This document shows positions 1 through 7,850 of a stretch of 64,000 bases of DNA, one piece after another. Origin of the DNA: CAYPSN01 sp041907025 (lineage in GTDB: Bacteria > Patescibacteriota > Saccharimonadia > CAILAD01 > JADZBC01); the NCBI GenBank assembly GCA_041907025.1, contig JAYRIB010000004.1, positions 1-64,000 of the forward strand, in the 5' to 3' direction. Numbering within the stretch: position 1 is the stretch's first letter; each line of letters starts with the position of its first letter. Made by a program: the position numbers and the translations under genes. The notes under the pieces are model-generated. The model did not search any database, was not told the DNA's origin, and saw nothing but the letters and a program-made list of their open reading frames with translations.

Positions 1-120
1 AAAGGCCCCCAGAAGCCAAGGGACAACGACGTTATGCAGGCGGCCAAAACTCCTAAGCAAGTCGTCGACTTTACGCCAGTGTATACTCGTTCGCGTCATA
101 AAACTGGAGACGGATCATGA
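1..120 (+). CDS. C-terminal tail of an unidentified protein, truncated by the window start
   Basis: The first forward frame is open from base 1 to a TGA at 118-120, which overlaps the ATG of the following permease as ATGA. Only about 39 residues are visible; they are hydrophilic and basic with no recognisable domain. The four-base overlap indicates translational coupling with the FtsX-like permease, so this is probably the end of the partner ATPase or periplasmic adaptor of the same exporter. That assignment comes from context only. Confidence 0.55.
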   Translation, partial: KGPQKPRDNDVMQAAKTPKQVVDFTPVYTRSRHKTGDGS

Positions 121-1343
121 ACCAGGCCGCTAATACACCAAATAAGGTAATTAAGCCGACTGTACTGGTTCGGATCGCCTTTAAGAACTTGTTTTTTAAA
201 CGCTTGCGTACGTCGCTCACGATTCTCGGTGTAGTAATAGGGATTGGCTCAATTGTGTTCTTGCTTTCACTCGGCTCGGGATTGCAAAAGCTCGTGGCTA
301 GCCAGGTAGTTGGCTCAAAGTCAGTCAAAACTATCGATGTAACTACTCCAAAAGCCAAGACGGTCAAACTCGACCAGGCTCGTTTAGCTGAGTTTGCCGC
401 ATTAGGAGGGGTAGAGCAGGTGGCTCGCGTCTACTACTCATCCGGTAGGGTTTCTCTAGGTCGTTCAGAAACTGATGTGGTAGTGTATGGGGTCGACCAA
501 ACATACGCAGATCTCAGCGCCTTTAAGGTGGTACAGGGCTCAGCAAGCAAGCTAGAAAGCATCGAGGGTATTGTAGTAAATACATCGTTTCTTAAGTCAA
601 TTGGGGCGAACCAAAGTGACAAGATGGTTGGTAAAACTATCGAAATAGCAATTGTGATCCCGGCGGGGACTGAGGGCAGCAAAGAGACGAGCGTAACTCG
701 CAAGCTTAAGATAGGTGGTGTTGTAGAAACAGGTGCTGGAGCTGAAGTGTATGTGCCCGCCAGTGTGTTTGAGGGCGAAGGGCTAACGGCAGCAACTCAG
801 GCTAAGTTATTAGTTTCGGACCGAGCACAGGTGGCTATTGTTCGTAAACAGATCGAGAACCAAGGTTTCACGACTGCTTCGCCAATTGATACGATTGACC
901 AGATTAACCAGATATTCAACCTCCTCAACGTTGTCCTGGTAGGCTTTGGTGGTATTGGCATGGTAATTGCGGTGCTTGGTATGTTTAATACTCTGACCAT
1001 CTCGCTATTAGAGCGCACAAAGGAGTTTGGTTTGATGATTTCGCTTGGTGCTCGGGCGCGCGACGTAAAACGGTTATTTGTTGTCGAAGCCCTGACGCTT
1101 TCCGTCTTAGGTGGCATATTCGGTATTATCGCTGCCTTCTTACTCGGGGCTGCTCTGAACGGTGTCGTAAATGGCTTTGCGCGATCGAGAGGAGTCACAG
1201 ATAGCGTAAGCCTGTTCGCGATCTCGCCGCAACTCATGCTGGGGGCATTGGCCTTTGTCTCAGTACTTGGCTTCCTGGTGGTGCTTTATCCAGCATACAA
1301 GGCTGCGCACACCAACCCAGTTGACTCTATGCGCCGCGACTAG
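117..1343 (+). CDS. ABC transporter permease, MacB/FtsX type
   Basis: A 408-residue membrane protein with the MacB/LolC-type permease layout. One N-terminal membrane helix (about residues 38-60, after a basic NLFFKRLRTSLTILGVVIG motif) is followed by a roughly 200-residue extracytoplasmic MacB-like domain and then three C-terminal helices forming the FtsX domain (about 270-400, with the LLERTKEFGLMISLGAR loop typical of the family). Such permeases pair with a cytoplasmic ATPase and often an adaptor to extrude peptides, lipoproteins or drugs. The substrate cannot be read from the sequence. The start ATG overlaps the stop of the preceding partial gene, so the partners are probably just upstream of the window. 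Confidence 0.85.
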   Translation: MNQAANTPNKVIKPTVLVRIAFKNLFFKRLRTSLTILGVVIGIGSIVFLLSLGSGLQKLVASQVVGSKSVKTIDVTTPKAKTVKLDQARLAEFAALGGVEQVARVYYSSGRVSLGRSETDVVVYGVDQTYADLSAFKVVQGSASKLESIEGIVVNTSFLKSIGANQSDKMVGKTIEIAIVIPAGTEGSKETSVTRKLKIGGVVETGAGAEVYVPASVFEGEGLTAATQAKLLVSDRAQVAIVRKQIENQGFTTASPIDTIDQINQIFNLLNVVLVGFGGIGMVIAVLGMFNTLTISLLERTKEFGLMISLGARARDVKRLFVVEALTLSVLGGIFGIIAAFLLGAALNGVVNGFARSRGVTDSVSLFAISPQLMLGALAFVSVLGFLVVLYPAYKAAHTNPVDSMRRD

Positions 1344-1370
1344 TTGCAGTCTTGATCGTTCGTAATATGT

Positions 1371-1399
1371 TTGGTTTATAAGGTAGTATGGCGTATAAT
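1371..1399 (+). promoter_or_regulatory. Promoter of the Y-family polymerase gene, leaderless type
   Basis: TTGGTT at 1371-1376 and a perfect TATAAT at 1394-1399 are separated by 17 bp. The -10 box ends seven bases before the ATG at 1407, so the transcript should begin at or next to the start codon. Confidence 0.6.
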
Positions 1400-1406
1400 A
1401 AGGGCT

Positions 1407-2639
1407 ATGAACGAAAGCCAACTACCACGCCCGCCCCAAGACTATGCAGTGATGTATGTCGACATGAATGCATTCTTTGCTTCGGTGGAGCAACAAGAGC
1501 ACGTTGAGCTGCGCGGTAGGCCAGTTGCGGTCGCTCCTTGCACGGCTGATAGCTGCTGTATCGTAGCGGCTTCGTACGAAGCGCGAGCTTATGGGATTGG
1601 TGTCGGTACGAGAATAGGTCAGGCGCGTCAGCGCTGCCCGGGACTTGTGGTAGTGGGCGATAGCCCGGCCCTTTATCGGCACTATCACGAAGTGATTATG
1701 GCAATTTTACAGTCTACTTACTGCCGGGTGGGGGTTAAGAGTATTGATGAGGCGTATTTGATAGTGCCCTCGTATGCTCGTGCTGAGGCGGATATATTGG
1801 CTTTAATAGAGGTAATAACGTCACGCATTCGTACGGACCTTGGTGAGTATATAAAGTGTTCGATTGGCGTTGGGCCGAACATTTGGTGTGCTAAGATGGC
1901 GGCCGGGCGCAACAAGCCAAATGGCCGAACCTTTGTCCATCTTGATGCTCTCTCGAGCTTCTATAAGGGCTTACCGCTTGTGCAATGTACAGGGATTGGT
2001 AGGCGATTAGCACGGCGTTTGTACGACGTTGGAGTGAGCGACACGGCAGATTTGGCCTCGCGCTCGCTGGCTACGATGCGTTCGTACTTAGGGGTGGTGG
2101 GCGAGAAGTGGTACCTGCGTTTGCGCGGTTATGAGGTAGACATAGACGCCCCTCGCTGCCGCAAGAGTATTAGCCACCAGGTGACAGTGGTGGGCAAACG
2201 TAGTTTAAGCGCGACTGAGCGCCGTCGCTACACAGCGGCGCTTGCGCATCGGCTGAGCGCCCGTCTGCGCGGTTACGGTCTGTATGCTGGCGGTATTGGT
2301 TTGTTTGTGGCGCTCACGGGCTTTAAGGGCGTGCATACTCATATGATTTCGCGTTCGTTGACTGGGGACGGGGAGGTAACACAGGCCGCCCTTGGTTTGC
2401 TCGAGCGCTTAGATTTAGACGGTAGACAGATTCGGTTGTTTGCGCTGTATCTGGACGGACTAGCGTCGGTTTGCCAGTTGAGCTTGCCCTTATGCGCCTC
2501 AGCGGAGGCGGCACGCGATCAATCCTTGAGCTTGGCAATTGATACTATTCATCGGCAATTTGGCCCCAGATCCGTGTTATGGGCCTCTGGACTCAAGGCT
2601 GAGCTTGTACCTGACCGTATTGGGTTCGGTAATCTTTAG
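1407..2639 (+). CDS. Y-family DNA polymerase (DinB/UmuC-like)
   Basis: A translesion DNA polymerase of about 410 residues. The N terminus carries YVDMNAFFASVEQ, the first metal-binding Asp block. GVKSIDEAYL supplies the second catalytic acidic pair. The palm/fingers region (CSIGVGPNIWCAKMAAGRNKPNG) and the helix-hairpin-helix thumb (GIGRRLARRLYDVGV) follow, with a little-finger domain after residue 250. I chose the ATG at 1407 over the GTG-type start at 1371 because the earlier start lies inside the promoter. The protein would bypass DNA lesions. It could be pol IV (dinB) or a UmuC relative; no umuD or LexA-like gene is visible nearby. Confidence 0.88.
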   Translation: MNESQLPRPPQDYAVMYVDMNAFFASVEQQEHVELRGRPVAVAPCTADSCCIVAASYEARAYGIGVGTRIGQARQRCPGLVVVGDSPALYRHYHEVIMAILQSTYCRVGVKSIDEAYLIVPSYARAEADILALIEVITSRIRTDLGEYIKCSIGVGPNIWCAKMAAGRNKPNGRTFVHLDALSSFYKGLPLVQCTGIGRRLARRLYDVGVSDTADLASRSLATMRSYLGVVGEKWYLRLRGYEVDIDAPRCRKSISHQVTVVGKRSLSATERRRYTAALAHRLSARLRGYGLYAGGIGLFVALTGFKGVHTHMISRSLTGDGEVTQAALGLLERLDLDGRQIRLFALYLDGLASVCQLSLPLCASAEAARDQSLSLAIDTIHRQFGPRSVLWASGLKAELVPDRIGFGNL

Positions 2640-2716
2640 GCTGTGTGGGTGTCCAAAAAGCCCATGCTTGTAGTAAGGTTTTTTACTCTGCTAATCTAGG
2701 TTCAATAGGAGCAAGC

Positions 2717-4279
2717 ATGACAACACGGCTCGAAGTTAACAAAACCCACAACCCGGTAAGCTCGGGGCCTGTGTTGTCACCAAAAATTCTTGAAAGTTTT
2801 GCTAGTAAGTTTAAGCGCACTGCACACTATGCAGAGCAGGACCTTGATATGGCCTTGGGGCTGTATATGCAGGGAGTCGTGCCGTTACGCACCTTGGCTC
2901 GAGAGGCAGTCAATCGACTGGAATACCCCGTGACTATAGTGGCCGCTCGCGTGCAAGCTGGCGGTAATATAGCGAGAGAATGCATAGTTCAGCTTGCGGC
3001 ACTCAGCCGTGGCCAGTATCGAGCCATAGACATGGGTGACGCACGTTTGTGTCTCGTACTAGAGGGTGACGCCGATCAAGATGAAGCCTGTACAATGTTG
3101 AAAAAGGCCGCTCGCAGCCTGGGCGGAACACTCAATATTGGTTTGCGCGAAGCCGTCGGTTCTGCCGAGCAGCTGCCGACAGCTTACGTCGAAGCAGAGT
3201 GTATAGCGAAACTCGGTATGCAATTGTGGAGTAAGCCATACATTTATCGCCAGTCGGATATGGGTTTAACCCTTGGGTTATTGGGTAGTGAATCGGCCCG
3301 AAACCACGTAGGGCAAGAAAGCCAGCGCATTCTCGATGCCTTAGCTCGCCCGAAGGTGCTATTGCCGACCCTCAAGCTATTCTTCGCGAGTAATATGAGC
3401 CCAACAGAGGTTGCTCGACTTGGTAAAGTGCATCGCAATACAGTAGTCTATCGACTCGATAAAATTCGCCAGCTTACTGGCCTTGACCCACTGGATTTTA
3501 ACGATGCCACCCAGCTGTATCTAGCCTCAGTTGTGCACGACATCGCTAGGGCTGGGGTAGTCACAACGGCTGGCTCGGAGCTCGGTGAGAGTGATGACTT
3601 GGCAGAGAAGGCGATTATCTCGCTCCTCAACGGTTCTGGTATGAGCGAGACTCGCGTGCGGGTGCTTCTGGAATCATCTGGCTTAGTACTACCACAAGAC
3701 TTTAGTTTGTATCTTGTTGCCAGTGAGGATGACATGACGAATGTTGGGGTTAATACAACATTATCTGCGCAAGTTAAGCTTCGCCAGGGTTTATGGCTGC
3801 TTGTTGGGCTGAATTCAGCAAGGCAATCCGCCAAGGTAGCGGCTGGGCTAGCAGATCGGGGCAGCGTAGTTTACGCTACCAGCTCTCAGTTGGGTTCTCA
3901 GCTGGGCAGCGCGATCCCAGTTCTTATAAATGGTCAGGCAATCGTTGCTCAGTGCTGGCCAAACTTGCAGGTAGCACCTTTAGACAGCTACGCGGGACTC
4001 TTGGCCTTAATGGAGAGTTCTCGAGTACGAAAGTATGCTCAAGTTCGCGCTCAGGCGATTGTAGATAGACTGCGGCTCGTTAAGCAGCTCGAAACAACAG
4101 CTAGTGTATTGCTCGACACATCACTTAATCTCACCTTGGCTGCACGACGGCTTAAGGTGCATCGCAATACACTCATTTACCGCGTTGGCCGGATTCGTCA
4201 CTTGACCGGTTATGACCTCACCCGGTTTGAAGACGCGGTACAAATACGCTTAGCATTCTTGCTCGCTGAGTTGACTTGA
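2717..4279 (+). CDS. Double-module PucR/CdaR-like transcriptional regulator
   Basis: A protein of about 520 residues made of two successive copies of a CdaR/PucR-like module, each ending in a PucR C-terminal helix-turn-helix (HTH_30). The first HTH reads VARLGKVHRNTVVYRLDKI (about 3415-3475) and the second ARRLKVHRNTLIYRVGRI (about 4144-4198). The DNA for VHRNT is almost identical in both. Each HTH follows a roughly 200-residue alpha/beta region that would be the sensory GGDEF-like domain. The ATG at 2717 is preferred because AGGAG lies 7 bases upstream; the longer reading frame from 2645 has no such site. The effector and target genes are unknown. One polypeptide with two DNA-binding ends could bind without dimerising. 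Confidence 0.75.
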   Translation: MTTRLEVNKTHNPVSSGPVLSPKILESFASKFKRTAHYAEQDLDMALGLYMQGVVPLRTLAREAVNRLEYPVTIVAARVQAGGNIARECIVQLAALSRGQYRAIDMGDARLCLVLEGDADQDEACTMLKKAARSLGGTLNIGLREAVGSAEQLPTAYVEAECIAKLGMQLWSKPYIYRQSDMGLTLGLLGSESARNHVGQESQRILDALARPKVLLPTLKLFFASNMSPTEVARLGKVHRNTVVYRLDKIRQLTGLDPLDFNDATQLYLASVVHDIARAGVVTTAGSELGESDDLAEKAIISLLNGSGMSETRVRVLLESSGLVLPQDFSLYLVASEDDMTNVGVNTTLSAQVKLRQGLWLLVGLNSARQSAKVAAGLADRGSVVYATSSQLGSQLGSAIPVLINGQAIVAQCWPNLQVAPLDSYAGLLALMESSRVRKYAQVRAQAIVDRLRLVKQLETTASVLLDTSLNLTLAARRLKVHRNTLIYRVGRIRHLTGYDLTRFEDAVQIRLAFLLAELT

Positions 4280-4320
4280 GGCTAGAGATTATCTAGAGTT
4301 AAGTGTGCTAAGCAAGTTAT

Positions 4321-4345
4321 GGGCCCTTAGCAAAGTTGGCATAGG
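4321..4345 (+). pseudogene. Decayed 5' half of a tRNA-Val copy
   Basis: Bases 4321-4345 repeat the acceptor and D-arm of the intact tRNA that starts at 4434. The first 11 bases are identical (GGGCCCTTAGC), and GTTGGC is kept four bases later. The copy then diverges and has no anticodon or T arm. It looks like a fragment left by duplication or by integration into the tRNA gene. Confidence 0.5.
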
Positions 4346-4433
4346 CCATAGGCCGGTAAAGTAAAAAGTGCACCAAAGCGCTCCAAGACATCACCTAGTG
4401 TAGTACCATCACAATACCCCGATAAACATATGT

Positions 4434-4510
4434 GGGCCCTTAGCTCAGTTGGCTAGAGCGCTTCCTTGACGTGGAAGAGGTCAGTGGTTCGAATCCTCTA
4501 GGGCCCACCA
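4434..4510 (+). tRNA. tRNA-Val (anticodon GAC)
   Basis: A full 77-nt cloverleaf. The acceptor pairs GGGCCCT with AGGGCCC, the D arm is GCTC/GAGC, the anticodon stem is CTTCC/GGAAG around the loop TTGACGT (anticodon GAC), and the T loop is TTCGAAT. The discriminator is A and CCA is encoded. One T-stem position is a T-T mismatch (4485/4497), and position 37 is G rather than the usual A for Val. The tRNA should read GUC and GUU. Confidence 0.93.
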
Positions 4511-4548
4511 TCTCTGCCTTTTTGCGCAGCAAGAAGTTAGAGATGGTG
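4506..4548 (+). repeat. Perfect 10-bp inverted repeat at the tRNA-Val 3' end
   Basis: CACCATCTCT at 4506-4515 pairs with AGAGATGGTG at 4539-4548 across a 23-base spacer. The left arm includes the last five tRNA bases, so it can compete with tRNA folding or act as a processing or termination hairpin. No T-run follows. Confidence 0.55.
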
Positions 4549-4637
4549 ATTCAAGAATATGAGAACCAGGTTCGGTGTAGTACGGCGCGCAGCGTGATGA
4601 TCAAGCTTGCTTGAGCAATCACCAAGCACCGTGCGGA

Positions 4638-4671
4638 GGTGGCGTCAGCCACCATCCTCTAGGGCCCACCA
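4638..4671 (+). repeat. 18-bp repeat of the tRNA-Val 3' end next to a hairpin (att-like)
   Basis: Bases 4654-4671 repeat exactly the last 18 bases of the tRNA gene (4493-4510), including CCA, 161 bp further on. A perfect hairpin GGTGGC-gtca-GCCACC (4638-4653) abuts the copy. Duplicated tRNA 3' ends are the classic product of integrase recombination. Here only about 140 bp remain between the copies and no integrase is present, so this would be an excision scar or a decayed tandem tRNA. Confidence 0.6.
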
Positions 4672-4706
4672 GAACATGTAATTATTTGGAGCTGAATTTG
4701 TCACAA

Positions 4707-5312
4707 ATGTCTAAGCGAGAGGCCCGTGATTACCTCAAAAAGCACAATGTGTTGAGGGAGAATGGGCATTATGTGTATACCTCGGGCAAGCACGGCGATA
4801 CGTACTTAAACAAAGACGCCTTGCTGCCGCACGTGGAGTTGGTGAGTGAGATATGCGAGCAGATTGCGACTGAGTTCGTTGGTCGGGACATTGAAGTAGT
4901 TTTGGGTCCGGTGGCCGGCGGAGTGGTGCTTAGTCAATGGGTGGCGCATCATCTGGGCAAGATTGAAGGCCGCGAGGTATTGTCTGTTTATGCTGACAAA
5001 CGGAAGACGGAAGGTGAATTCATCATTCGCCGTGGTTACGACGAGATGATCCGCGGCAAGCGCATATTGCTTGTTGATGACATTATTAACCAGGGCTCTT
5101 CGCTTCGAGGGCTGCAGCGCGAGGTTGCCCTGATAGAGTGCGAAGTAGATGGGGTGGGGTGCCTGTGTAATAGGTATGAATCAACTGCCGAGGACTTTGG
5201 CGTGCCAAAGCTATACAGTTACATTGCATTCAAGCTCAACATCTACGATCCAGACGATTGTCCGCTATGTAGGGCAGACGTACCCTTGAGTAAAGGCTTG
5301 GGTCACGCTTGA
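4707..5312 (+). CDS. Orotate phosphoribosyltransferase-like protein
   Basis: A type I phosphoribosyltransferase of about 201 residues. The PRPP-binding loop is RILLVDDIINQGSSL (about residues 123-137), where the usual T/S-G of the DDxxxTGxS pattern is QG. The N-terminal YTSGKHGDTYLNKD resembles the PyrE substrate loop. The C terminus adds a CPLC motif that could bind metal. No other pyr genes are nearby, so a salvage role, or a base other than orotate, is possible. A TTG at 4698 with GGAG six bases upstream is a credible alternative start three codons earlier. Confidence 0.75.
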   Translation: MSKREARDYLKKHNVLRENGHYVYTSGKHGDTYLNKDALLPHVELVSEICEQIATEFVGRDIEVVLGPVAGGVVLSQWVAHHLGKIEGREVLSVYADKRKTEGEFIIRRGYDEMIRGKRILLVDDIINQGSSLRGLQREVALIECEVDGVGCLCNRYESTAEDFGVPKLYSYIAFKLNIYDPDDCPLCRADVPLSKGLGHA

Positions 5313-5337
5313 GAAACCACGGGTTTTGGAGTATGCT
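5309..5337 (+). promoter_or_regulatory. Promoter of the thrS leader
   Basis: TTGAGA at 5309-5314 and TATGCT at 5332-5337 are separated by 17 bp. The -35 box overlaps the stop codon of the phosphoribosyltransferase gene. Transcription would begin near 5344, leaving a leader of about 180 nt before thrS. Confidence 0.6.
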
Positions 5338-5343
5338 AGGGCT

Positions 5344-5496
5344 AGATTAAGAGAGCGTTTGAGCTAGGTCTAACCACCCAAGCGAGCTCCGCGGCTGACG
5401 ACGCGTTACAAGTCAGAAAGAGTGATCCACCAAGGATAAGCCCGGTGGAACCCCCCGAAAATTCGGGGCCGGGCAATCATCATTTTGGTGGTTTTT
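5344..5496 (+). promoter_or_regulatory. T-box-like tRNA-sensing leader of thrS
   Basis: The 3' part folds as GCCCGG, then an unpaired TGGAACC, then CCCCGA-aaat-TCGGGG, then CCGGGC (5439-5474). This is the arrangement of a T-box antiterminator: a helix with the seven-base bulge UGGNACC whose first four bases pair with the uncharged tRNA NCCA end. An outer pairing CCACCAA (5427-5433) with TTGGTGG (5485-5491), followed by TTTTT, could act as the competing terminator stem. Upstream lie a GAGCT/AGCTC hairpin (5360-5388) and candidate ACC threonine specifier triplets near 5373-5378. The position directly before thrS matches the expected regulation by uncharged tRNA-Thr. Stem I is not fully resolved by eye. 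Confidence 0.65.
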
Positions 5497-5526
5497 GTGT
5501 AATAATCCAAGTAGAGGAGTCATAAA

Positions 5527-7350
5527 ATGGCAGATCAGCTAAAAAATAAGGTAGACATCGAGGCTATGCGGCACTCGGTCGCTCATATGTTGGCCGCCGC
5601 AGTACAGAAGTTGCACCCTGATGCGCAGTTTGGCGTCGGCCCAGTGGTGGAGAATGGCTTTTATTATGACATTAAGCCTAGTAAGGCATTGAGTAGTGAT
5701 GATTTGGGCGCCATCGAAGCTGAGATGGCAAAGATCGCATTAGCCGATGAGGATTTTGTACGTGAGGAATGGCTGATTGACGAAGCCATAACGTATTTCA
5801 AAGAGCATAATCAGCCATTTAAGGTCGAGTTGCTCAAAGACCTCAAAACCAAAGGGACGACATCGCTGAAAGACACTGGCGATGAAAACTTAGTTGGTAA
5901 TAATGTTGCTGGAGTTACAACGGTTACCATATACAGAACAGGTGACTTTGTTGACTTATGCCGCGGCCCACACATAGGAAGCACTTCTCAGGCCGGTGCC
6001 TACAAGCTTACCAAGCTGGCCGGAGCCTACTGGCGCGGGGACGAGAAGAATCCGCAGATGCAACGCGTGTATGGCGTGGCGTTTGCGACTAGTGAGGAGC
6101 TTGGTCACTATTTGGCCATGATCGAAGAGGCCGAGAAGCGTGATCACCGTAAGCTAGGCAGAGAGCTCGACCTGTTTGTGTTCTCAGATCTTGTAGGTTC
6201 AGGCCTGCCGATGTACACGCCACGGGGCACAATTCTTCGTAACCAGCTCGACAATTTCGTACAAGAGATGCGTAATGAGTACGATTACGAAGAAGTGTCT
6301 GTGCCGCACATAACTAAAAAGGATGCCTACATTGCCAGCGGACACTGGCAGAAGTTCTCAGATGAACTCTTTAAGGTGAATACAAGGGAAGGGCATGAGT
6401 TTGCCATGAAGCCGATGAATTGTCCGCATCATGCTCAGATCTACGCAAGTCGCGCTCGATCGTATCGGGATTTGCCCATTCGTTACCGCGAGACGACGAC
6501 GTGTTATCGTGACGAGCAGACGGGTGAGCTCTCGGGCCTTAACAGGACACGGGCCTTTGCTCAAGATGATGCGCATGTGTTCTGCCGACCAGAGCAAGTG
6601 CAAGAAGAAGTCACAAAAATATGGAGCATTATTGAGAAGTTTTATGCCACACTGGGCTTTGATGACTTAACTGTTCGGTTCTCACGGCATGATAGCGAGA
6701 ATATGGCGTCATATTCTGGCGGTGAAGCTGCTTGGAGGGATGCCGAAGCTCAGCTTCTTGCGATTATCAAAGACAAGGTAGGTGATGGTTACGTGGACGG
6801 TGTAGGTGAGGCTGCATTCTATGGCCCTAAGATAGACTTTATGGGCCGAGATGCGTTGGGTCGAGAGTCACAAGTGGCAACCATTCAGCTCGACTTTAAC
6901 CAGCCTGCTGGCTTTGGGCTTGAGTTTATCGATGAACAGGGCCAAAAACAGCAACCAGTGATGATTCACGCTGCAATCATGGGCTCGATTGAGCGTTTTC
7001 TGTCGGTCTACATAGAGCATGTAGGCGGTGCCTTCCCGACTTGGTTAGCCCCCGAGCAAGTCCGAGTCTTGCCGGTGTCGGATAAGTTTGCCGAGTATGG
7101 CGCTCAAGTAGCTGCCGAGCTTAAGGCCGCCGGGGTGCGTGTGAAGCTCGATGATGACAATGAGTCACTTGGTAAGCGCATACGTGCTGCTGAAGCCATG
7201 AAGGTTCCCTACACGCTCATAGTGGGTGAGAGGGAACAGGAAGCCGGCGAGGTGGCTGTGCGCAAGCGAGGCGAGGGCGACAAAGGCAGTAAGAGTTCCA
7301 GGGAGTTTGTGAAAGACATTCTTGCCGAAATAAGTTCACGAAAGGCTTAG
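5527..7350 (+). CDS. thrS: Threonyl-tRNA synthetase
   Basis: Class II synthetase of 607 residues that charges tRNA-Thr. The N-terminal editing domain begins almost at once with HSVAHML (residues 17-23), so the ubiquitin-like TGS domain found at the start of the E. coli enzyme is absent. The catalytic domain shows MKPMNCPHH with the zinc-binding Cys, the class II motif 2 region (RYRETTTCYRDEQTGELSG) and motif 3 (GSIERFLSVYIEH). The C-terminal anticodon-binding domain starts near residue 510. AGAGGAG lies 8 bases before the ATG. Expression is probably controlled by the T-box-like leader. Confidence 0.97.
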   Translation: MADQLKNKVDIEAMRHSVAHMLAAAVQKLHPDAQFGVGPVVENGFYYDIKPSKALSSDDLGAIEAEMAKIALADEDFVREEWLIDEAITYFKEHNQPFKVELLKDLKTKGTTSLKDTGDENLVGNNVAGVTTVTIYRTGDFVDLCRGPHIGSTSQAGAYKLTKLAGAYWRGDEKNPQMQRVYGVAFATSEELGHYLAMIEEAEKRDHRKLGRELDLFVFSDLVGSGLPMYTPRGTILRNQLDNFVQEMRNEYDYEEVSVPHITKKDAYIASGHWQKFSDELFKVNTREGHEFAMKPMNCPHHAQIYASRARSYRDLPIRYRETTTCYRDEQTGELSGLNRTRAFAQDDAHVFCRPEQVQEEVTKIWSIIEKFYATLGFDDLTVRFSRHDSENMASYSGGEAAWRDAEAQLLAIIKDKVGDGYVDGVGEAAFYGPKIDFMGRDALGRESQVATIQLDFNQPAGFGLEFIDEQGQKQQPVMIHAAIMGSIERFLSVYIEHVGGAFPTWLAPEQVRVLPVSDKFAEYGAQVAAELKAAGVRVKLDDDNESLGKRIRAAEAMKVPYTLIVGEREQEAGEVAVRKRGEGDKGSKSSREFVKDILAEISSRKA

Positions 7351-7355
7351 ATAGT

Positions 7356-7850
7356 ATGACGAACTTAGTCCAAGGGAGCAAAGAATACCCCTACCATATC
7401 TCTGTAGGTGCTGTGCTCGTTAATAGTGAGCGTAAGGTCTGCGCACATTACTTTGACGAACTCCAGATTGGCTCCAGGAAGGCGAAGGACTTTTATATCC
7501 TAATGCGGGAAACGCCTGAGCCAGGGGAGTCGCTAGAGGCTACTTTGGAGCGTGGGTTGCGCGAAGAGTTTGGAGCTACGGCTACCACAAGGCATTTTAT
7601 CGGAAGTGTGTTGGCGAATATCGGCGGAGTAGAATCTCTTAAAGAAAAGACAACTCTGTACTTCCTGTGTGACGTTATAGCTCATGAAGCATCCCTGCGT
7701 GAGAATATTGATGCAGAGAGTAGCAGTAAGGTAGGTTGGTATGACCCTGACTTTTTAATCGCCAGAATGAAACAGCAGAGTAGAGAGACTGGCTATGAAG
7801 ATATCGATGAATCAATGATACTCGAAAGGGCACAGCAATATCTAAGCTAA
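7356..7850 (+). CDS. Nudix hydrolase family protein
   Basis: A 164-residue protein with a Nudix fold. The Nudix box is visible around residues 50-70 (PGESLEATLERGLREEFG). It keeps the metal-binding EE pair and the initial G and E, but has RG where RE is usual, so activity may be altered. The family hydrolyses nucleoside diphosphates linked to another group; the substrate is not readable here. The gene begins five bases after the thrS stop, so it is co-transcribed. Its 3' end overlaps the miaA frame. Confidence 0.75.
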   Translation: MTNLVQGSKEYPYHISVGAVLVNSERKVCAHYFDELQIGSRKAKDFYILMRETPEPGESLEATLERGLREEFGATATTRHFIGSVLANIGGVESLKEKTTLYFLCDVIAHEASLRENIDAESSSKVGWYDPDFLIARMKQQSRETGYEDIDESMILERAQQYLS

